A stretch of 64,000 nucleotides of DNA from Neorhizobium huautlense (GCF_030811685.1 NZ_JAUSRF010000001.1:124001-188000); one strand, 5' to 3'; numbered from the stretch's first letter, positions 1 through 10,387 are shown. Numbers and translations are program-made. The notes: generated by a model from the sequence alone, not told the origin.

Positions 1-32
1 TCCTGCCTGTCGGCGCCATCGATAACCGTCAT
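1..32 (-). CDS. Start of a leftward gene, truncated by the window edge
   Basis: Reading leftward from base 32 an ATG opens a frame beginning MTVIDGADR. A GAGGAG Shine-Dalgarno lies 5 bases before it (bases 38-43 on the plus strand, as CTCCTC). Only about ten codons are inside the window, so the product cannot be named. It diverges from the secreted protein at 222, and the roughly 190 bases between them would hold both promoters. The start site rests on the ribosome binding site alone. Confidence 0.35.
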   Translation of the reverse strand, partial: MTVIDGADRQ

Positions 33-221
33 GTCGTCTCCTCACCCTGCGACACTATGGCCGGATAGCATGCTCCTAAAAACGTCATGTTAAGACCATA
101 TGACGGAGTTTGTTGGTTGTGACCTGTTCTGGGCACATCCCATAGCCGCTGTTCAGGCACGGCAGTTACTGTCATAGAGCCAGTATTGGTGGCTTCAAAA
201 CACATTCGGATAAGAACAAAT

Positions 222-746
222 ATGCGCAGATCTACAAAAGCAGCCTTGAGTTTCTCTCTTTTTCTGGCGCTCGGAGCCGCGCAGGCAGAGGCCAATTCCG
301 GCTTCTGCTCAACCAGTCTTCGTGATTTTCAGCTTGATCCGGCCATCATGGGTGAAGGATTTACCGTCGACTACATGGACGATGGCGCCGCCCAGATTTC
401 ATGTGTCGACTGCCAGGACATTCGCACCATTTCCATTTTCATTGGCGCGGGCGATGACAGGGAACAAGGCTTGAGAGACGGCACACTGACATCTGAAAGC
501 CTGACCAAGAACTGCCAGAAAAATGGACCGGACTGCACCGCAAAGACATTTGTCGAGGGACCTTCCATCGGTTACGTGCTCGACAACAAGGTTCTTGCCA
601 AGGCCCAGCGCAAGTACGTTTTGTATAACGGTGGCAAAGTGTTGACCTTGAGGGCAACGGCGACCGAGGCCGACCGGGCAAAGGTTTCGGCAAATGCCGA
701 CGCTGTTTTCCAATCGCTCCTGCCAAAGCTGCATTGCGGCGCCTGA
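222..746 (+). CDS. Secreted cysteine-containing hypothetical protein
   Basis: The product is 174 residues. An N-terminal signal peptide (MRRSTKAALSFSLFLALGAA, cleavage near AEA-N) predicts export to the periplasm. The mature part has several cysteines (around FCSTSL, CVDCQD and NCQKNGPDC) that could form disulfides. I do not recognise a family. The ATG at 222 is preferred to an upstream in-frame TTG at 186 because the signal peptide begins there. It precedes groES by about 200 bases that include the groESL promoter, so it is probably a separate transcript. Function unknown. Confidence 0.75.
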   Translation: MRRSTKAALSFSLFLALGAAQAEANSGFCSTSLRDFQLDPAIMGEGFTVDYMDDGAAQISCVDCQDIRTISIFIGAGDDREQGLRDGTLTSESLTKNCQKNGPDCTAKTFVEGPSIGYVLDNKVLAKAQRKYVLYNGGKVLTLRATATEADRAKVSANADAVFQSLLPKLHCGA

Positions 747-830
747 CAAACGCAAAGCGGCGTTAGACCTGCGCCGTTAACGCTGTTTGGCATGCCCTGA
801 AGCCATGTGGCGAAATTTTACGGGTCTTCC

Positions 831-859
831 TTGACTCGAGGTAGACCCGGTCTTATCTC
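831..859 (+). promoter_or_regulatory. groESL promoter, heat-shock sigma (RpoH) type
   Basis: CTTGACT (-35 region, 830-836) and CTTATCT (-10 region, 852-858) are separated by about 15-17 bases. This fits the alphaproteobacterial RpoH promoter pattern and also resembles a sigma-70 promoter. It sits just upstream of the CIRCE element and groES. Confidence 0.65.
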
Positions 860-866
860 GGTTGCG

Positions 867-893
867 CTGGCACTCACATTAGGAGAGTGCTAA
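867..893 (+). promoter_or_regulatory. CIRCE operator (HrcA-binding inverted repeat)
   Basis: CTGGCACTC, a 9-base spacer, then GAGTGCTAA matches the CIRCE consensus (TTAGCACTC-N9-GAGTGCTAA) except for the first and third bases of the left arm. It lies between the promoter and groES and predicts repression by HrcA in unstressed cells. Combined HrcA and RpoH control of groESL is established in Agrobacterium. Confidence 0.95.
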
Positions 894-950
894 CACCCAT
901 CACGCGGGCCTTAACGGCCCGTCCATGTCATTTGATCGAGGGATTAGACA

Positions 951-1247
951 ATGGCAAGCACAACTTTCCGCCCCCTGCACGATCGCGTTGTCGTCAAGCG
1001 CGTCGAGTCTGAAGAAAAGACCAAGGGTGGCATCATCATCCCTGACACCGCCAAGGAAAAGCCGGCTGAAGGCGAAATCATCGCTGTTGGTCCGGGCGCA
1101 CGCGACGACAAGGGCACGCTCGTTGCTCTCGACGTCAAGGTTGGCGACCGCGTTCTGTTCGGCAAGTGGTCGGGCACCGAAGTCAAGCTCGATGGCGTCG
1201 ACCTTCTGATCATGAAGGAATCCGACATCATGGGCATCATCGGCTGA
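951..1247 (+). CDS. groES: Co-chaperonin GroES
   Basis: The product is 98 residues, normal for bacterial GroES. It starts [18 protein letters not shown] and contains the mobile-loop region around residues 20-32 ([13 protein letters not shown]) and the dome region near GPGARDDKG. GroES forms the heptameric lid on GroEL and closes the folding chamber in the cytosol. It is followed after 68 bases by groEL in the same operon. Expression is predicted from the upstream RpoH-like promoter and CIRCE. Rhizobia often carry several groESL copies; this CIRCE-bearing one is probably the main heat-inducible operon (inference). Confidence 0.98.
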   Translation: MASTTFRPLHDRVVVKRVESEEKTKGGIIIPDTAKEKPAEGEIIAVGPGARDDKGTLVALDVKVGDRVLFGKWSGTEVKLDGVDLLIMKESDIMGIIG

Positions 1248-1291
1248 TTTTAGCCGATCTTTTCCATCCGATAATCAGAAATCACCATTGA

Positions 1292-2956
<1,665 letters not shown>

Positions 2957-3000
2957 TAGGCGAAAGCCTGCACATCTGAGCCAACCGGGTCAGGTTACGG

Positions 3001-3028
3001 AAAGGGCGGTCGCAAGGCCGCCCTTTTT
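3001..3028 (+). terminator. Rho-independent terminator of groESL
   Basis: AAAGGGCGG and CCGCCCTTT form a stem around a short GC-rich loop and are followed by a T run. It begins 44 bases after the groEL stop. Confidence 0.9.
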
Positions 3029-3132
3029 CGTGGTGTGCCGACGGTAAAAACCGCCATTCCCGGTTATGAACATTGTCCCGCCAAAACAATGCATTAGTTT
3101 ATACAGCGGGCAAAAGATGACGGGACTTGTTC

Positions 3133-3867
3133 ATGGCCAGCACCGCGACTGCGGATCCATCGGAAGACACGGCGCGCGGGCCAATTTGGGTTTCGATTGC
3201 GTCGGTGGCGGCAGCCGTGCTTGGCGTGCATGCCGGACAGATCATCCCGCCCTCCCCGCCCCTGCCGGAAAACACATGGGAAACGTTTGGTCAGGTCGTC
3301 TTCAACTGGCAGAGTTTTTTCTGGTTTCTGTCCGCATCGGTGTTTATCGTCGGTTTTCAGTGGCTGGCAGCGGGGCCGACACATGAAACGCCGGCCCAGT
3401 ATTTTCGCTGGCATTTTGCGCGGCTTCGCGCCGGTGACCGAATTCCGGCCGGTGCCATCATCATCGTTGCCGCCCTGACCTTTCCGATCTGGGCGATATT
3501 GGGTCTGGCCGCGACGGGCGCGCTTTTCCTCGGTTTCCTGCTGATTTTCACCAAGCCGCTGCTGCTGAATATCGGCATTGCCGGGCGTATCAGCCTTGTC
3601 GTGCTGTGGTTCGCCACAGGCTGGATCGGCTCCGACTATTTCAGTGAAGCCAAAGATGTCTCACTGCCCTGCAAGCCGGATGCGCAGATCAAGCTGACAT
3701 CGGGAGAGATGTTAACCTGCGAAACGGTTGACGCCTTCCAGCACTACAAAATCCTGCTGTTCCATACCCCGAACGAATCCATCTACCTGCCCGTCACGAG
3801 CATTGATGAAACCTCGTTTGTCGCGGCCACGCAGGAGCGGGCCATTCTCCTGTTTCCTCTTCGCTAG
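3133..3867 (+). CDS. Multi-span membrane protein of unknown function, paralog 1 of 3
   Basis: The product is 244 residues with about five hydrophobic segments: one after a short cytosolic head, one near residues 60-75, and two or three between about 105 and 165. A soluble C-terminal tail of about 70 residues contains LTSGEMLTCETVDAFQHYKI. The same layout and the same tail motif (Gly-Glu, then Cys, then Tyr, then a Phe/Leu-Pro pair) recur in the proteins at 5055 and 5821, so the three are paralogs. I do not recognise the family. The ATG at 3133 is chosen over an in-frame TTG at 3127. It converges with the lytic transglycosylase, with only 16 bases between the stops. Confidence 0.8.
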   Translation: MASTATADPSEDTARGPIWVSIASVAAAVLGVHAGQIIPPSPPLPENTWETFGQVVFNWQSFFWFLSASVFIVGFQWLAAGPTHETPAQYFRWHFARLRAGDRIPAGAIIIVAALTFPIWAILGLAATGALFLGFLLIFTKPLLLNIGIAGRISLVVLWFATGWIGSDYFSEAKDVSLPCKPDAQIKLTSGEMLTCETVDAFQHYKILLFHTPNESIYLPVTSIDETSFVAATQERAILLFPLR

Positions 3868-3883
3868 GCCCGACCGGGAGTGA

Positions 3884-4825
3884 CTACCGGTTCCTGAACA
3901 CCGTGCATGGCACCGCCGCCGCCCTGATCGCCGCACACAGCCTGTTCGCCTCCTCGCGGGTCTCGCGACCGATCCTTGCGGCGTAACGCGGGCGATAACC
4001 AAAATTGCCGCCGCGCTGGCGTACGATAAGCGCCCGCTCGGCATTGAGCGGCGCCGGCAGTTGCAGGATGGCGCGGGTGAACAGGCGGTCGACCACGGCC
4101 GGGCGGTAATGGGCGGCGAGCTGAACGCCCCATGGCGCCCAGTCGGCGGAGCCGGCAAACACCGGTTCGTTCATCCGCCGTGTATCCGCCAGCACCGTGC
4201 AGGCCTCGAGGAAGGGGCGTTTTTCATCCAGTGCCGGCGCGGCCGTTTCAGGCGGCTTGTCCCGCCACATCTCGATTGTGGCGCCGGTGATGGCAAAAAC
4301 GTAATCACGGGTTTCGATGGGCAGGCGCTTGTTGGAAAGAAACCGCGCAAGGCCGGTTTCACCGGCATTATAGGCGGCGGCTGCATAACCGAAATTGCCG
4401 AAACGGGTTTTCATCTCGCCAAGATATTTTGCCGATGCATCCAGCGCCTCGATCACGTCAAAACTGTTGGAAAGGCCGCGCATGCGCGCCGTGCCGGGCA
4501 TGAACTGGGCGATGCCTTCCGCCCCTTTCGGACTGACGGCTTCCGGCCTGAACAGGCTTTCGCGCCAGATCAGGCGGGCAAAAAAAGCGGGGGGCACATC
4601 ATGAGTGAGAGCAAAATGCTCGATTGCGCGGCAGAGATCGGCATTGAAGGTTGTTCGGCCTATGCAGAGCGGCGTGGGGCCGCCGGAACGTTCGTAAAGG
4701 CATTCCGTCTTCTCGGGCAGTGCATCCGCTTCCGCTGCCGCGGCCAGACGGCAGGAGCCTGCGAGGATCAGCAACGCACTGCCGGCCAGAAACAGGGATC
4801 TGCTCATGACGCTCATGACACCCAT
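3884..4825 (-). CDS. Exported lytic transglycosylase (SLT domain)
   Basis: The product is 313 residues. A signal peptide (MSRSLFLAGSALLILAGSC) is followed by an SLT/lysozyme-like domain. The motif LIWRESLFRPEAVSPKGAEG carries the catalytic Glu at about residue 89. GIAQFMPGTA and the later AAAYNAGETGLARFL are the family's other signatures. Such enzymes cleave peptidoglycan glycan strands in the periplasm, producing 1,6-anhydro-MurNAc ends. Possible starts are 4825, 4816 and 4807; 4825 has GGGAG about 12 bases upstream. It sits inside the three-paralog membrane protein block in the opposite direction. No specific Mlt name is assigned. Confidence 0.88.
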   Translation of the reverse strand: MGVMSVMSRSLFLAGSALLILAGSCRLAAAAEADALPEKTECLYERSGGPTPLCIGRTTFNADLCRAIEHFALTHDVPPAFFARLIWRESLFRPEAVSPKGAEGIAQFMPGTARMRGLSNSFDVIEALDASAKYLGEMKTRFGNFGYAAAAYNAGETGLARFLSNKRLPIETRDYVFAITGATIEMWRDKPPETAAPALDEKRPFLEACTVLADTRRMNEPVFAGSADWAPWGVQLAAHYRPAVVDRLFTRAILQLPAPLNAERALIVRQRGGNFGYRPRYAARIGRETREEANRLCAAIRAAAVPCTVFRNR

Positions 4826-5054
4826 GCGGACAAAACGCTCCCGTGATCGTTCGAGCCGGATGGTAGCCGGTTTCAACCGGGGCGCAATGTCACGCCCTTG
4901 CGTGGAAACCGGCGACAGGAGGCAAGTCCATTCCCGACAGGATGTTTCATCTGGAAAAAGGGTAATAATACCAGCAGGTTTTCATTGGCTGCACGGTTGT
5001 GCCTGCCGGTTCATGCCCTAAATTCGCGTCGGGCGAGAACGGGACAGAAACCTC

Positions 5055-5780
5055 ATGGAAAATGCCGATCAGGCGAAAATCGCGCAAGGCGGATGGCCGT
5101 CGCTGCTGTTCATCGTCGGATGTTTTTTCCTCTATCTCTGTGGCATCCACCTCGGTCAGATCGCCGCAATCGCCGATCCGTGGCCGGACAACATGGCCGC
5201 GATGCTTTCCAATGCACCGTTCAGCACGCGCGTCTTTCGCGGCGCCGGTTTTGTCATTTTCATCTTGTTCACGACCTTGACCCTTGCCGGTTCTCCCGCC
5301 TTTCGATCGTTGGCGAGCCTGATGGATGCAACGCGAAAACGGTTTTCGCGCCTGGACAGGCGACACGCCGCCATCATCATCGGCGTTTGCATCTTCGGGC
5401 TGCCGCTGCTGCTTGGCGCCGAGATGCTGCTTCCCAAATTTTTCTCCGGCGTCGGCCTGCTGATGTTTGGCGGTGCGCTTCTCATCAACAGGGGGATCGC
5501 CGGCTGCGCGGTTCTAGGCGTTGCCTGGGTAATGGCCGGCACACTGGTTTCCGACGATGTGGCCCGCCGTTTTCGCGACATCGATGAAACCTGTCGCCCC
5601 GGCGCACGGATCGTGCTGCAAAACGGCGAAAACCTTGCCTGCACATCCGTTCAGAAACTCGGGCTTTATGACGGTCTGCTGATCCGCAGTGAAACGGGCT
5701 CGACCTTCGTACCGACAGAAGAACTCGAACCGCAATCGGTGATCAAAGCGGTCGGGCAAATCGGCAGGATTATGTTTTGA
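5055..5780 (+). CDS. Multi-span membrane protein of unknown function, paralog 2 of 3
   Basis: The product is 241 residues. The N-terminal hydrophobic segment carries LCGIHLGQIAAIADPWPDN, matching GVHAGQI and GMHVGII in the other two copies. Further membrane segments lie near residues 60-75, 105-125 and 130-165. The C-terminal tail contains LQNGENLACTSVQKLGLYDG and then FVPTEELEP, aligning with the paralogs. The long basic stretch after the second segment (ATRKRFSRLDRRHA) is probably cytosolic. It is followed after 40 bases by the third copy, so the two are probably cotranscribed. Function unknown. Confidence 0.8.
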   Translation: MENADQAKIAQGGWPSLLFIVGCFFLYLCGIHLGQIAAIADPWPDNMAAMLSNAPFSTRVFRGAGFVIFILFTTLTLAGSPAFRSLASLMDATRKRFSRLDRRHAAIIIGVCIFGLPLLLGAEMLLPKFFSGVGLLMFGGALLINRGIAGCAVLGVAWVMAGTLVSDDVARRFRDIDETCRPGARIVLQNGENLACTSVQKLGLYDGLLIRSETGSTFVPTEELEPQSVIKAVGQIGRIMF

Positions 5781-5820
5781 CCATGCCGGCAAGCGCCATC
5801 ATCTCCGGGGCAAGAACAAC

Positions 5821-6555
5821 ATGACAGCGGCAGAACAGACTGTGAAGCGGACAATACCCTCGCGGTTTGCCCTATGGCTGGTATTTTTGTGCGCGCTCGC
5901 TTTCGTGGCCGGCATGCATGTCGGCATTATCGGGTCTCTGCGTCCCCTCCCGGAGAACCGGGACACGCTTGTTGAAAGCGCGGTGGTCAGCTGGCTGTCG
6001 TTGAAGCGGCTCGGGCTCGCCCTGTTTTTCCTGCTGCTTTGGGACCAGCTTTCCGTGAAAACTGTGGTGCCGGAAGCGGATAGCGGGCGGCAGGCACCGG
6101 GTCACGTGTTCCATGGGCTGCGTGACCTCGACAAAATGCTGATCACGCTATTCGTCGCCCCTGCCCTGTTCACCCTGCCCGCTTGGCTCGCCTTTGGTGG
6201 CCATGGCTTTGCCGCGGTACTGATGGCGGCAATCGTGCTGTATTGCGGGCCGCTGTTTCTGCCGCTCGGGGTTTTGGGTCGAATTGCTCTCGTCGCCCTG
6301 TGGTTTGCCATCGGCTGGACGGGCGCTAACCTGTTTGGCCGGGCGATGACGGACGAGGATATGCAGTGCCGCGAGGCACTGGCGCTGAAAACCGGCGAGG
6401 CATTGCCCTGCGAAACAGTCACCGGCCTGCGCAACTACAAGGGCGTACTGGTGATGCAGGATGGCAAATCGCGTTTCGTACCGCTGGAACACATCGATGC
6501 CAACAGGCTGGAGGATGCGGTGGGCTGGAGCGGGCGCAAACTCTTCAACGACTGA
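5821..6555 (+). CDS. Multi-span membrane protein of unknown function, paralog 3 of 3
   Basis: The product is 244 residues with the same architecture as the two upstream copies. It has a first membrane segment with VAGMHVGIIGSLRPLPEN, a second near residues 58-72, a pair or triple between about 100 and 165, and a C-terminal tail with LKTGEALPCETVTGLRNYKG followed by FVPLEHIDANR. The conserved tail looks like a small beta-rich domain that may lie in the periplasm or cytosol; topology was not computed. Function unknown. The stop is followed by a hairpin at 6581 oriented for the minus-strand gene beyond it. Confidence 0.8.
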   Translation: MTAAEQTVKRTIPSRFALWLVFLCALAFVAGMHVGIIGSLRPLPENRDTLVESAVVSWLSLKRLGLALFFLLLWDQLSVKTVVPEADSGRQAPGHVFHGLRDLDKMLITLFVAPALFTLPAWLAFGGHGFAAVLMAAIVLYCGPLFLPLGVLGRIALVALWFAIGWTGANLFGRAMTDEDMQCREALALKTGEALPCETVTGLRNYKGVLVMQDGKSRFVPLEHIDANRLEDAVGWSGRKLFND

Positions 6556-6574
6556 TCCCGGCGCTCCACCCAAC

Positions 6575-6608
6575 AAAAAACCGCCCGGTCCTTTTGCGAA
6601 CCGGGCGG
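6575..6608 (-). terminator. Terminator of the small periplasmic protein gene
   Basis: CCGCCCGGT (6581-6589) and ACCGGGCGG (6600-6608) form a perfect 9-bp stem. Read leftward it is followed by a run of six T (6580-6575). It serves the minus-strand gene ending at 6632 and may also slow rightward transcription from 5821. Confidence 0.85.
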
Positions 6609-6631
6609 CATGTCATGCATCATAGCTCGGC

Positions 6632-6955
6632 TTAATAATAACCGCGGCCATTATTGCTCTTGCGGTAGATATTGCGGCTGGCGCGGTCCTGCATGCGTTC
6701 GATCTTGCGGCGCTCCGCGCGCGAAATGTGGCCGTCGCGGGCAGCAGCGCGCTTGGCACGATCGATACGATGCTGTTGGCGCTGCAGCTGGCGATATTCG
6801 CGCGGCGTAAGATCGCCACGGCGGGCGCTGCGGTGAATGCGATATTCCTGACGCGATTCACGCGCCTCGCTGCGATAGCTCTGGGCCTGCGCCATCGGCA
6901 CGGCGGCAAAGGTGACGGTCAAAAGGGCGAGAGCGCTGATGATGATCTTTTTCAT
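6632..6955 (-). CDS. Small exported basic protein with an EF-hand-like C-terminal helix pair
   Basis: The product is 107 residues. A clean signal peptide (MKKIIISALALLTVTFAAVP, ending AQAQ) predicts periplasmic export. The mature part is almost all charged helix, rich in Arg, Gln and Glu, with repeating R-x-E/R-R patterns such as GDLTPREYRQLQRQQHRIDR and AARDGHISRAERRKIER. The latter looks like a degenerate EF-hand-type turn. Proteins of this kind are common in alphaproteobacteria without an established function. AAGGAG 8 bases before the ATG at 6955 fixes the start, excluding a longer upstream frame. Confidence 0.82.
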   Translation of the reverse strand: MKKIIISALALLTVTFAAVPMAQAQSYRSEARESRQEYRIHRSARRGDLTPREYRQLQRQQHRIDRAKRAAARDGHISRAERRKIERMQDRASRNIYRKSNNGRGYY

Positions 6956-7198
6956 GGATATTCTCCTTCCCGGCGCAGTTTCTTCGCTTTGGGTGTTTCG
7001 ATGAGACCAAAGTGGGGCTTGAACTCTGAACCGCGGATGAAGGTTCCATTCAGGAAACATCTGCTCGCGATGTAGCGTTCATTAATAGACGACAATCCGT
7101 CAACATTCGTTCATCTATCGGAGACGGCTAAGATGGCGCACATATGGCTCCAGACAAACAAACGCCGCCGCAATGGCCGCAATCCGGAGAGCCTAAAA

Positions 7199-7654
7199 AT
7201 GTCCGCCAATACCCAGACCGGCAACATCATCATTCTGGTTGCCCGTATTCTTCTGTCCTACATCTTCATCACCGCCGGCTTCGGCAAGCTGACCGATCCG
7301 TCCGGCACTGCCGGTATGATTTCGGGTGCCGGCCTTCCGGCTGCGACAGCACTTGCCTATCTCGCCGGCCTGTTCGAATTCGTGACCGGCCTCGCCGTTC
7401 TCGTTGGTTTCCAGATCCGTATCGTCGGCTGGGCGCTTGCGCTGTTCTGCGTCTTCACCGGTGCCGTCTTCCACTCGGGCACGGTTGCCGTTCCCGGCTG
7501 GCCGGATGCAGCACTTGGCTGGATCAATGCGCTCAACGGCATCATGCTGCAGAAGAACTTTACGCTGGCCGGCGCCTATATCCTGCTCGCCACATTCGGC
7601 CCAGGCCTCTATTCGATCGATGCCCGCCGTCGTTCTGTCGCAATCGCCGGGTAA
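7199..7654 (+). CDS. DoxX family inner-membrane protein
   Basis: The product is 151 residues with four hydrophobic segments and the DoxX family pattern: LVARILLSYIFITAGFGKL at the start, then a G-x-P turn (GAGLPAATALAYLAGLFE) and a short final segment. DoxX-like proteins are small membrane proteins linked in some species to oxidative or thiol stress; the exact role here is unknown. GGAG lies 9 bases before the ATG at 7199. An upstream in-frame ATG at 7133 would add 22 non-hydrophobic residues and is less likely. A terminator follows. Confidence 0.85.
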   Translation: MSANTQTGNIIILVARILLSYIFITAGFGKLTDPSGTAGMISGAGLPAATALAYLAGLFEFVTGLAVLVGFQIRIVGWALALFCVFTGAVFHSGTVAVPGWPDAALGWINALNGIMLQKNFTLAGAYILLATFGPGLYSIDARRRSVAIAG

Positions 7655-7684
7655 TATTCCCCTATTCCCTGCCCGAACAGATAA

Positions 7685-7718
7685 GCCCGCCGGATCGTCA
7701 TCCGGCGGGCATTTGTTT
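7685..7718 (+). terminator. Terminator of the doxX-like gene
   Basis: GCCCGCCGGA (7685-7694) and TCCGGCGGGC (7701-7710) form a perfect 10-bp stem with a 6-base loop, followed by ATTTGTTTT. Confidence 0.85.
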
Positions 7719-7732
7719 TGAAATTTGTTGTT

Positions 7733-8341
7733 TCAGTTGCTTCGCCGGCGCGCCAGCCAGACTGTCGCGCCACCACATTGCGGGTCCTGCGCGGTGTGGC
7801 CTACCAGTTCGAACCGGTTCTTGCCCAGGAGTTCCGCATATTCCCGCGCCGAGAGCGAGGCATGATAGAGCGGTTCGCCGCCGAATTCGCCCATCGCCAC
7901 GCCTTCAAAATGGCCGGTCGTGAACATCAGCGCCGCGCCCGGCGCCGTCATCACCGCAAACCGGCGAAACATTTCCCGCTGGTCGTCCGGGTTGAGATGG
8001 AAAAAGCTGTGCCAGGCGACGATGCCGTCGAACTTGGTTGGAATGTAAAACTTCCGCATGTCTTCGACATACCAGGCGACGCCCGGAAAACGCTCGCGGG
8101 CGAGGCCGATCAGCGTTTGCGAGGAATCGACGCCTGTCAGGCGAAAACCATCCCGGATCAGGGTGGAGGCGATCGGCTCGGCACTGCCGCAGCCGAGATC
8201 GAGCACATGGCCACGTGGCGGCACCAGCGCGCGAAAACGATCCAGCCACGGTTTTTCGAACAGCGTGCGGCCGCGCAGTTTATCGAAACCCAGCGCGTGC
8301 CGCTCGTAAAGATCGATGATATTGGCGTCTTCGCCAGCCAT
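7733..8341 (-). CDS. Class I SAM-dependent methyltransferase
   Basis: The product is 202 residues. The SAM-binding motif I is VLDLGCGSAEPIA at about residues 46-58, followed by the acidic strand end TGVDSS and a motif II region FDGIVAWHSFFHL. This is the standard seven-strand Rossmann methyltransferase fold. The substrate is not evident. It lies 13 bases downstream of hisG on the same strand and could be the last gene of the hisZ-hisG transcript, but nothing ties it to histidine synthesis. Confidence 0.82.
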   Translation of the reverse strand: MAGEDANIIDLYERHALGFDKLRGRTLFEKPWLDRFRALVPPRGHVLDLGCGSAEPIASTLIRDGFRLTGVDSSQTLIGLARERFPGVAWYVEDMRKFYIPTKFDGIVAWHSFFHLNPDDQREMFRRFAVMTAPGAALMFTTGHFEGVAMGEFGGEPLYHASLSAREYAELLGKNRFELVGHTAQDPQCGGATVWLARRRSN

Positions 8342-8354
8342 TACAGAGACACCA

Positions 8355-9053
8355 TCAAAGCGCAGAGCGAACCGCTTCCACGATCTTTTTCACCCGCGCA
8401 TCCGTCTCGTGCTCGCTCTTGCGGGCGCGAACGAGGCATGCTTCCGACTTCAGGATCACGCCGTCCGACAGGATCTTCAGGTGGTTGGCCTTCAGCGTCG
8501 AACCGGTGGAGGTGATATCGACGATGATATCCGCCTGCCCCGCGGCCGGTGCGCCTTCGGTAGCGCCGAGGCTTTCGACGATGCGATAAAGCTGGATGCC
8601 GTGTTGCGAGGAAAAATGCTGCTGCGTCAGCCGCCAGTATTTTGTGGCGATCTGCAACCGGCGCCCATGGCGGGCACGGAAATCGGCAGCGACATCGCCC
8701 AGATCGGCCATCGTATCGACATCGAGCCAGATTTCCGGCACGGCGACAACCACATCCGCATGGCCGAAACCGAGGCGGGCGGCGATCTCCATCTTGGCGT
8801 CGGCATCGATCAGGCCTTCGCGGATGAGATCCTCACCGGTGACGCCGAAATCGACCGTACCGGCACCGATCTCGCGGGCAATCTCCGAAGCAGACAGAAA
8901 GGCGATCTCGATATCATCGTGACCTTCGACCTTGCCACGATAGGACCGTTCATTGCCGACGGCAACAATGGGCAGGCCGGCGCGCTCGAAGATCGCCGAC
9001 GCATCTTCCTTCATGCGGCCCTTGGAAGGCAGTGCGATTGTTATGATGGACAT
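8355..9053 (-). CDS. hisG: ATP phosphoribosyltransferase, short catalytic subunit HisG
   Basis: The product is 232 residues, the short-form HisG that lacks the C-terminal regulatory domain and needs HisZ. It catalyses the first step of histidine biosynthesis, ATP plus PRPP to N1-(5-phosphoribosyl)-ATP. The start [17 protein letters not shown] and the PRPP-binding [14 protein letters not shown] (about residues 158-171) are diagnostic. The ATG overlaps the hisZ stop (ATGA at 9053), so the two are translationally coupled and probably made in fixed ratio. Confidence 0.96.
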   Translation of the reverse strand: MSIITIALPSKGRMKEDASAIFERAGLPIVAVGNERSYRGKVEGHDDIEIAFLSASEIAREIGAGTVDFGVTGEDLIREGLIDADAKMEIAARLGFGHADVVVAVPEIWLDVDTMADLGDVAADFRARHGRRLQIATKYWRLTQQHFSSQHGIQLYRIVESLGATEGAPAAGQADIIVDITSTGSTLKANHLKILSDGVILKSEACLVRARKSEHETDARVKKIVEAVRSAL

Positions 9054-10162
9054 CAGCGCGCCCTCGCCTGTTCGATCCGGTCGAGCCAGAGCGAAAAGCC
9101 CACGGCCGGAATATCCTCGTTCGCTCCGAGCAGTGTCATCAGCCGGTCGAAACGGCCTCCACCGGCAAGCACGGCATTGTCGCGGCTGACCTCGAACACG
9201 AGGCCGGTGTAATAATCGAGCGGGCGCCCGAAGGCTGCGCGGTAGGTGACCTTGTCGAGATCCATCCCGAGCTCTTCCATCGCGCTAGCCCGTGCCTCGA
9301 AGGTAACGATGGCGCTACCCAGTGCCAGCCCCGCCGCATCGGCAAAACCGGCAAGGGCTACGGGTGCCTGCGACAGCGGCATTTCCAAGGACAGGAATTC
9401 GGTGAGCAGCGCCAGCGCCGAGCCATCCAGCCGGGTTTGCGTCAGCGACTGCTTTTCCTTCAGCCTTGCTGCGATTTCTCGCGGCGAGCGGCTGGCATTG
9501 GTGGAATAGCCGGTGTCCTGCATGGTCTGGTCGATATGGGCAATCAGAGCCGCATCATCCTTGGCCAACAAGGCGGAAAGCTCAGGCGACAGGCCGGAGG
9601 GGGCTTGTGGGCTTGCCAGCGTCATCAGCAATTGCCGCAGATGCGCGTTGTTGCCAAAGGACTGGATCAGCCGCTTCTGCCAGCCGCCGGGAAGCCCCAG
9701 CGCCTTCACCACCGCCTCAAACACCGCCTGATCACCCAGCGTCACATCCAGCTTGCGGCCGGGAATGAGGTTGGCAAGGATCTGCGCGGCATCGTTGACG
9801 GCACGCGCATCGGCGGTCGCGACGGCGGTTTCACCGAGATCCTCGATACCGGCCTGATAAAACTCGTTGTCACCCTCGCGGCGCTGGCGGAACACTTCGC
9901 CGAGATAACCGTAACGGCGCGGCGTGCCGGTAGCGTTTTCGATATGGCGCAGGCAGACGGGAATGGTGAATTCCGGGCGCAAGCACAGGCTCTCGCCGGT
10001 TTCACTTTCGGTGAGAAAGATGCGGCGACGCAGGTCTTCGCCCGCCATGTCGAGAAACGGGGCTGCCGGCTGGATGACGGGCGTATCGATGCGCGCCGTG
10101 CCACGGGCGGCAAATTCATCGAGCAGGGTGCCTGAAAATTCGGGCATGTTGATCAGAGGCAT
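9053..10162 (-). CDS. hisZ: ATP phosphoribosyltransferase regulatory subunit HisZ
   Basis: The product is 369 residues. It is a histidyl-tRNA synthetase paralog without aminoacylation activity that binds short HisG and gives it histidine feedback control. It retains class II synthetase-like features: [34 protein letters not shown] and [13 protein letters not shown]. It is encoded immediately before hisG with a 1-base overlap and lies downstream of hisS, separated by an inverted-repeat element. This hisS-hisZ-hisG order is common in rhizobia. Confidence 0.95.
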   Translation of the reverse strand: MPLINMPEFSGTLLDEFAARGTARIDTPVIQPAAPFLDMAGEDLRRRIFLTESETGESLCLRPEFTIPVCLRHIENATGTPRRYGYLGEVFRQRREGDNEFYQAGIEDLGETAVATADARAVNDAAQILANLIPGRKLDVTLGDQAVFEAVVKALGLPGGWQKRLIQSFGNNAHLRQLLMTLASPQAPSGLSPELSALLAKDDAALIAHIDQTMQDTGYSTNASRSPREIAARLKEKQSLTQTRLDGSALALLTEFLSLEMPLSQAPVALAGFADAAGLALGSAIVTFEARASAMEELGMDLDKVTYRAAFGRPLDYYTGLVFEVSRDNAVLAGGGRFDRLMTLLGANEDIPAVGFSLWLDRIEQARAR

Positions 10163-10184
10163 ATCGTATAGGTCTCCGGAGAAT

Positions 10185-10364
10185 ACCCCCCTCTGTCACT
10201 TCGTGACATCTCCCCCTCAAGGGGGGAGATTGAAGGGAGAATGCCGCGCCGGCCACTTGCCGATCTCGCGCCGAGAGGCAGGACGACAGCATATGGAAAG
10301 CGACGGGTGCGCCCAGCCGATCTCCCCCCTTGAGGGGGAGATGCCCGGCAGGGCAGAGGGGGGT
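10185..10364. repeat. Paired inverted intergenic repeat element between hisS and hisZ
   Basis: Two copies of a roughly 47-base unit face each other at 10185-10232 and 10318-10364. Each has ACCCCCCTCTG, a short hairpin, then ATCTCCCCCTCAAGGGGGGAG. The inner hairpin is GTCACTTCGTGAC in the left copy and GCCCTGCCGGGC in the right copy (read on the opposite strand): the sequence differs but pairing is kept. The core CTCCCCCTCAAGGGGGGAG is itself palindromic. The element fills most of the 225-base gap between the two genes. Similar elements are widespread in Rhizobiales intergenic regions; its mobility class is not assigned. Confidence 0.85.
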
Positions 10365-10387
10365 AATTGTCGGCCGAGACAGCCAAA

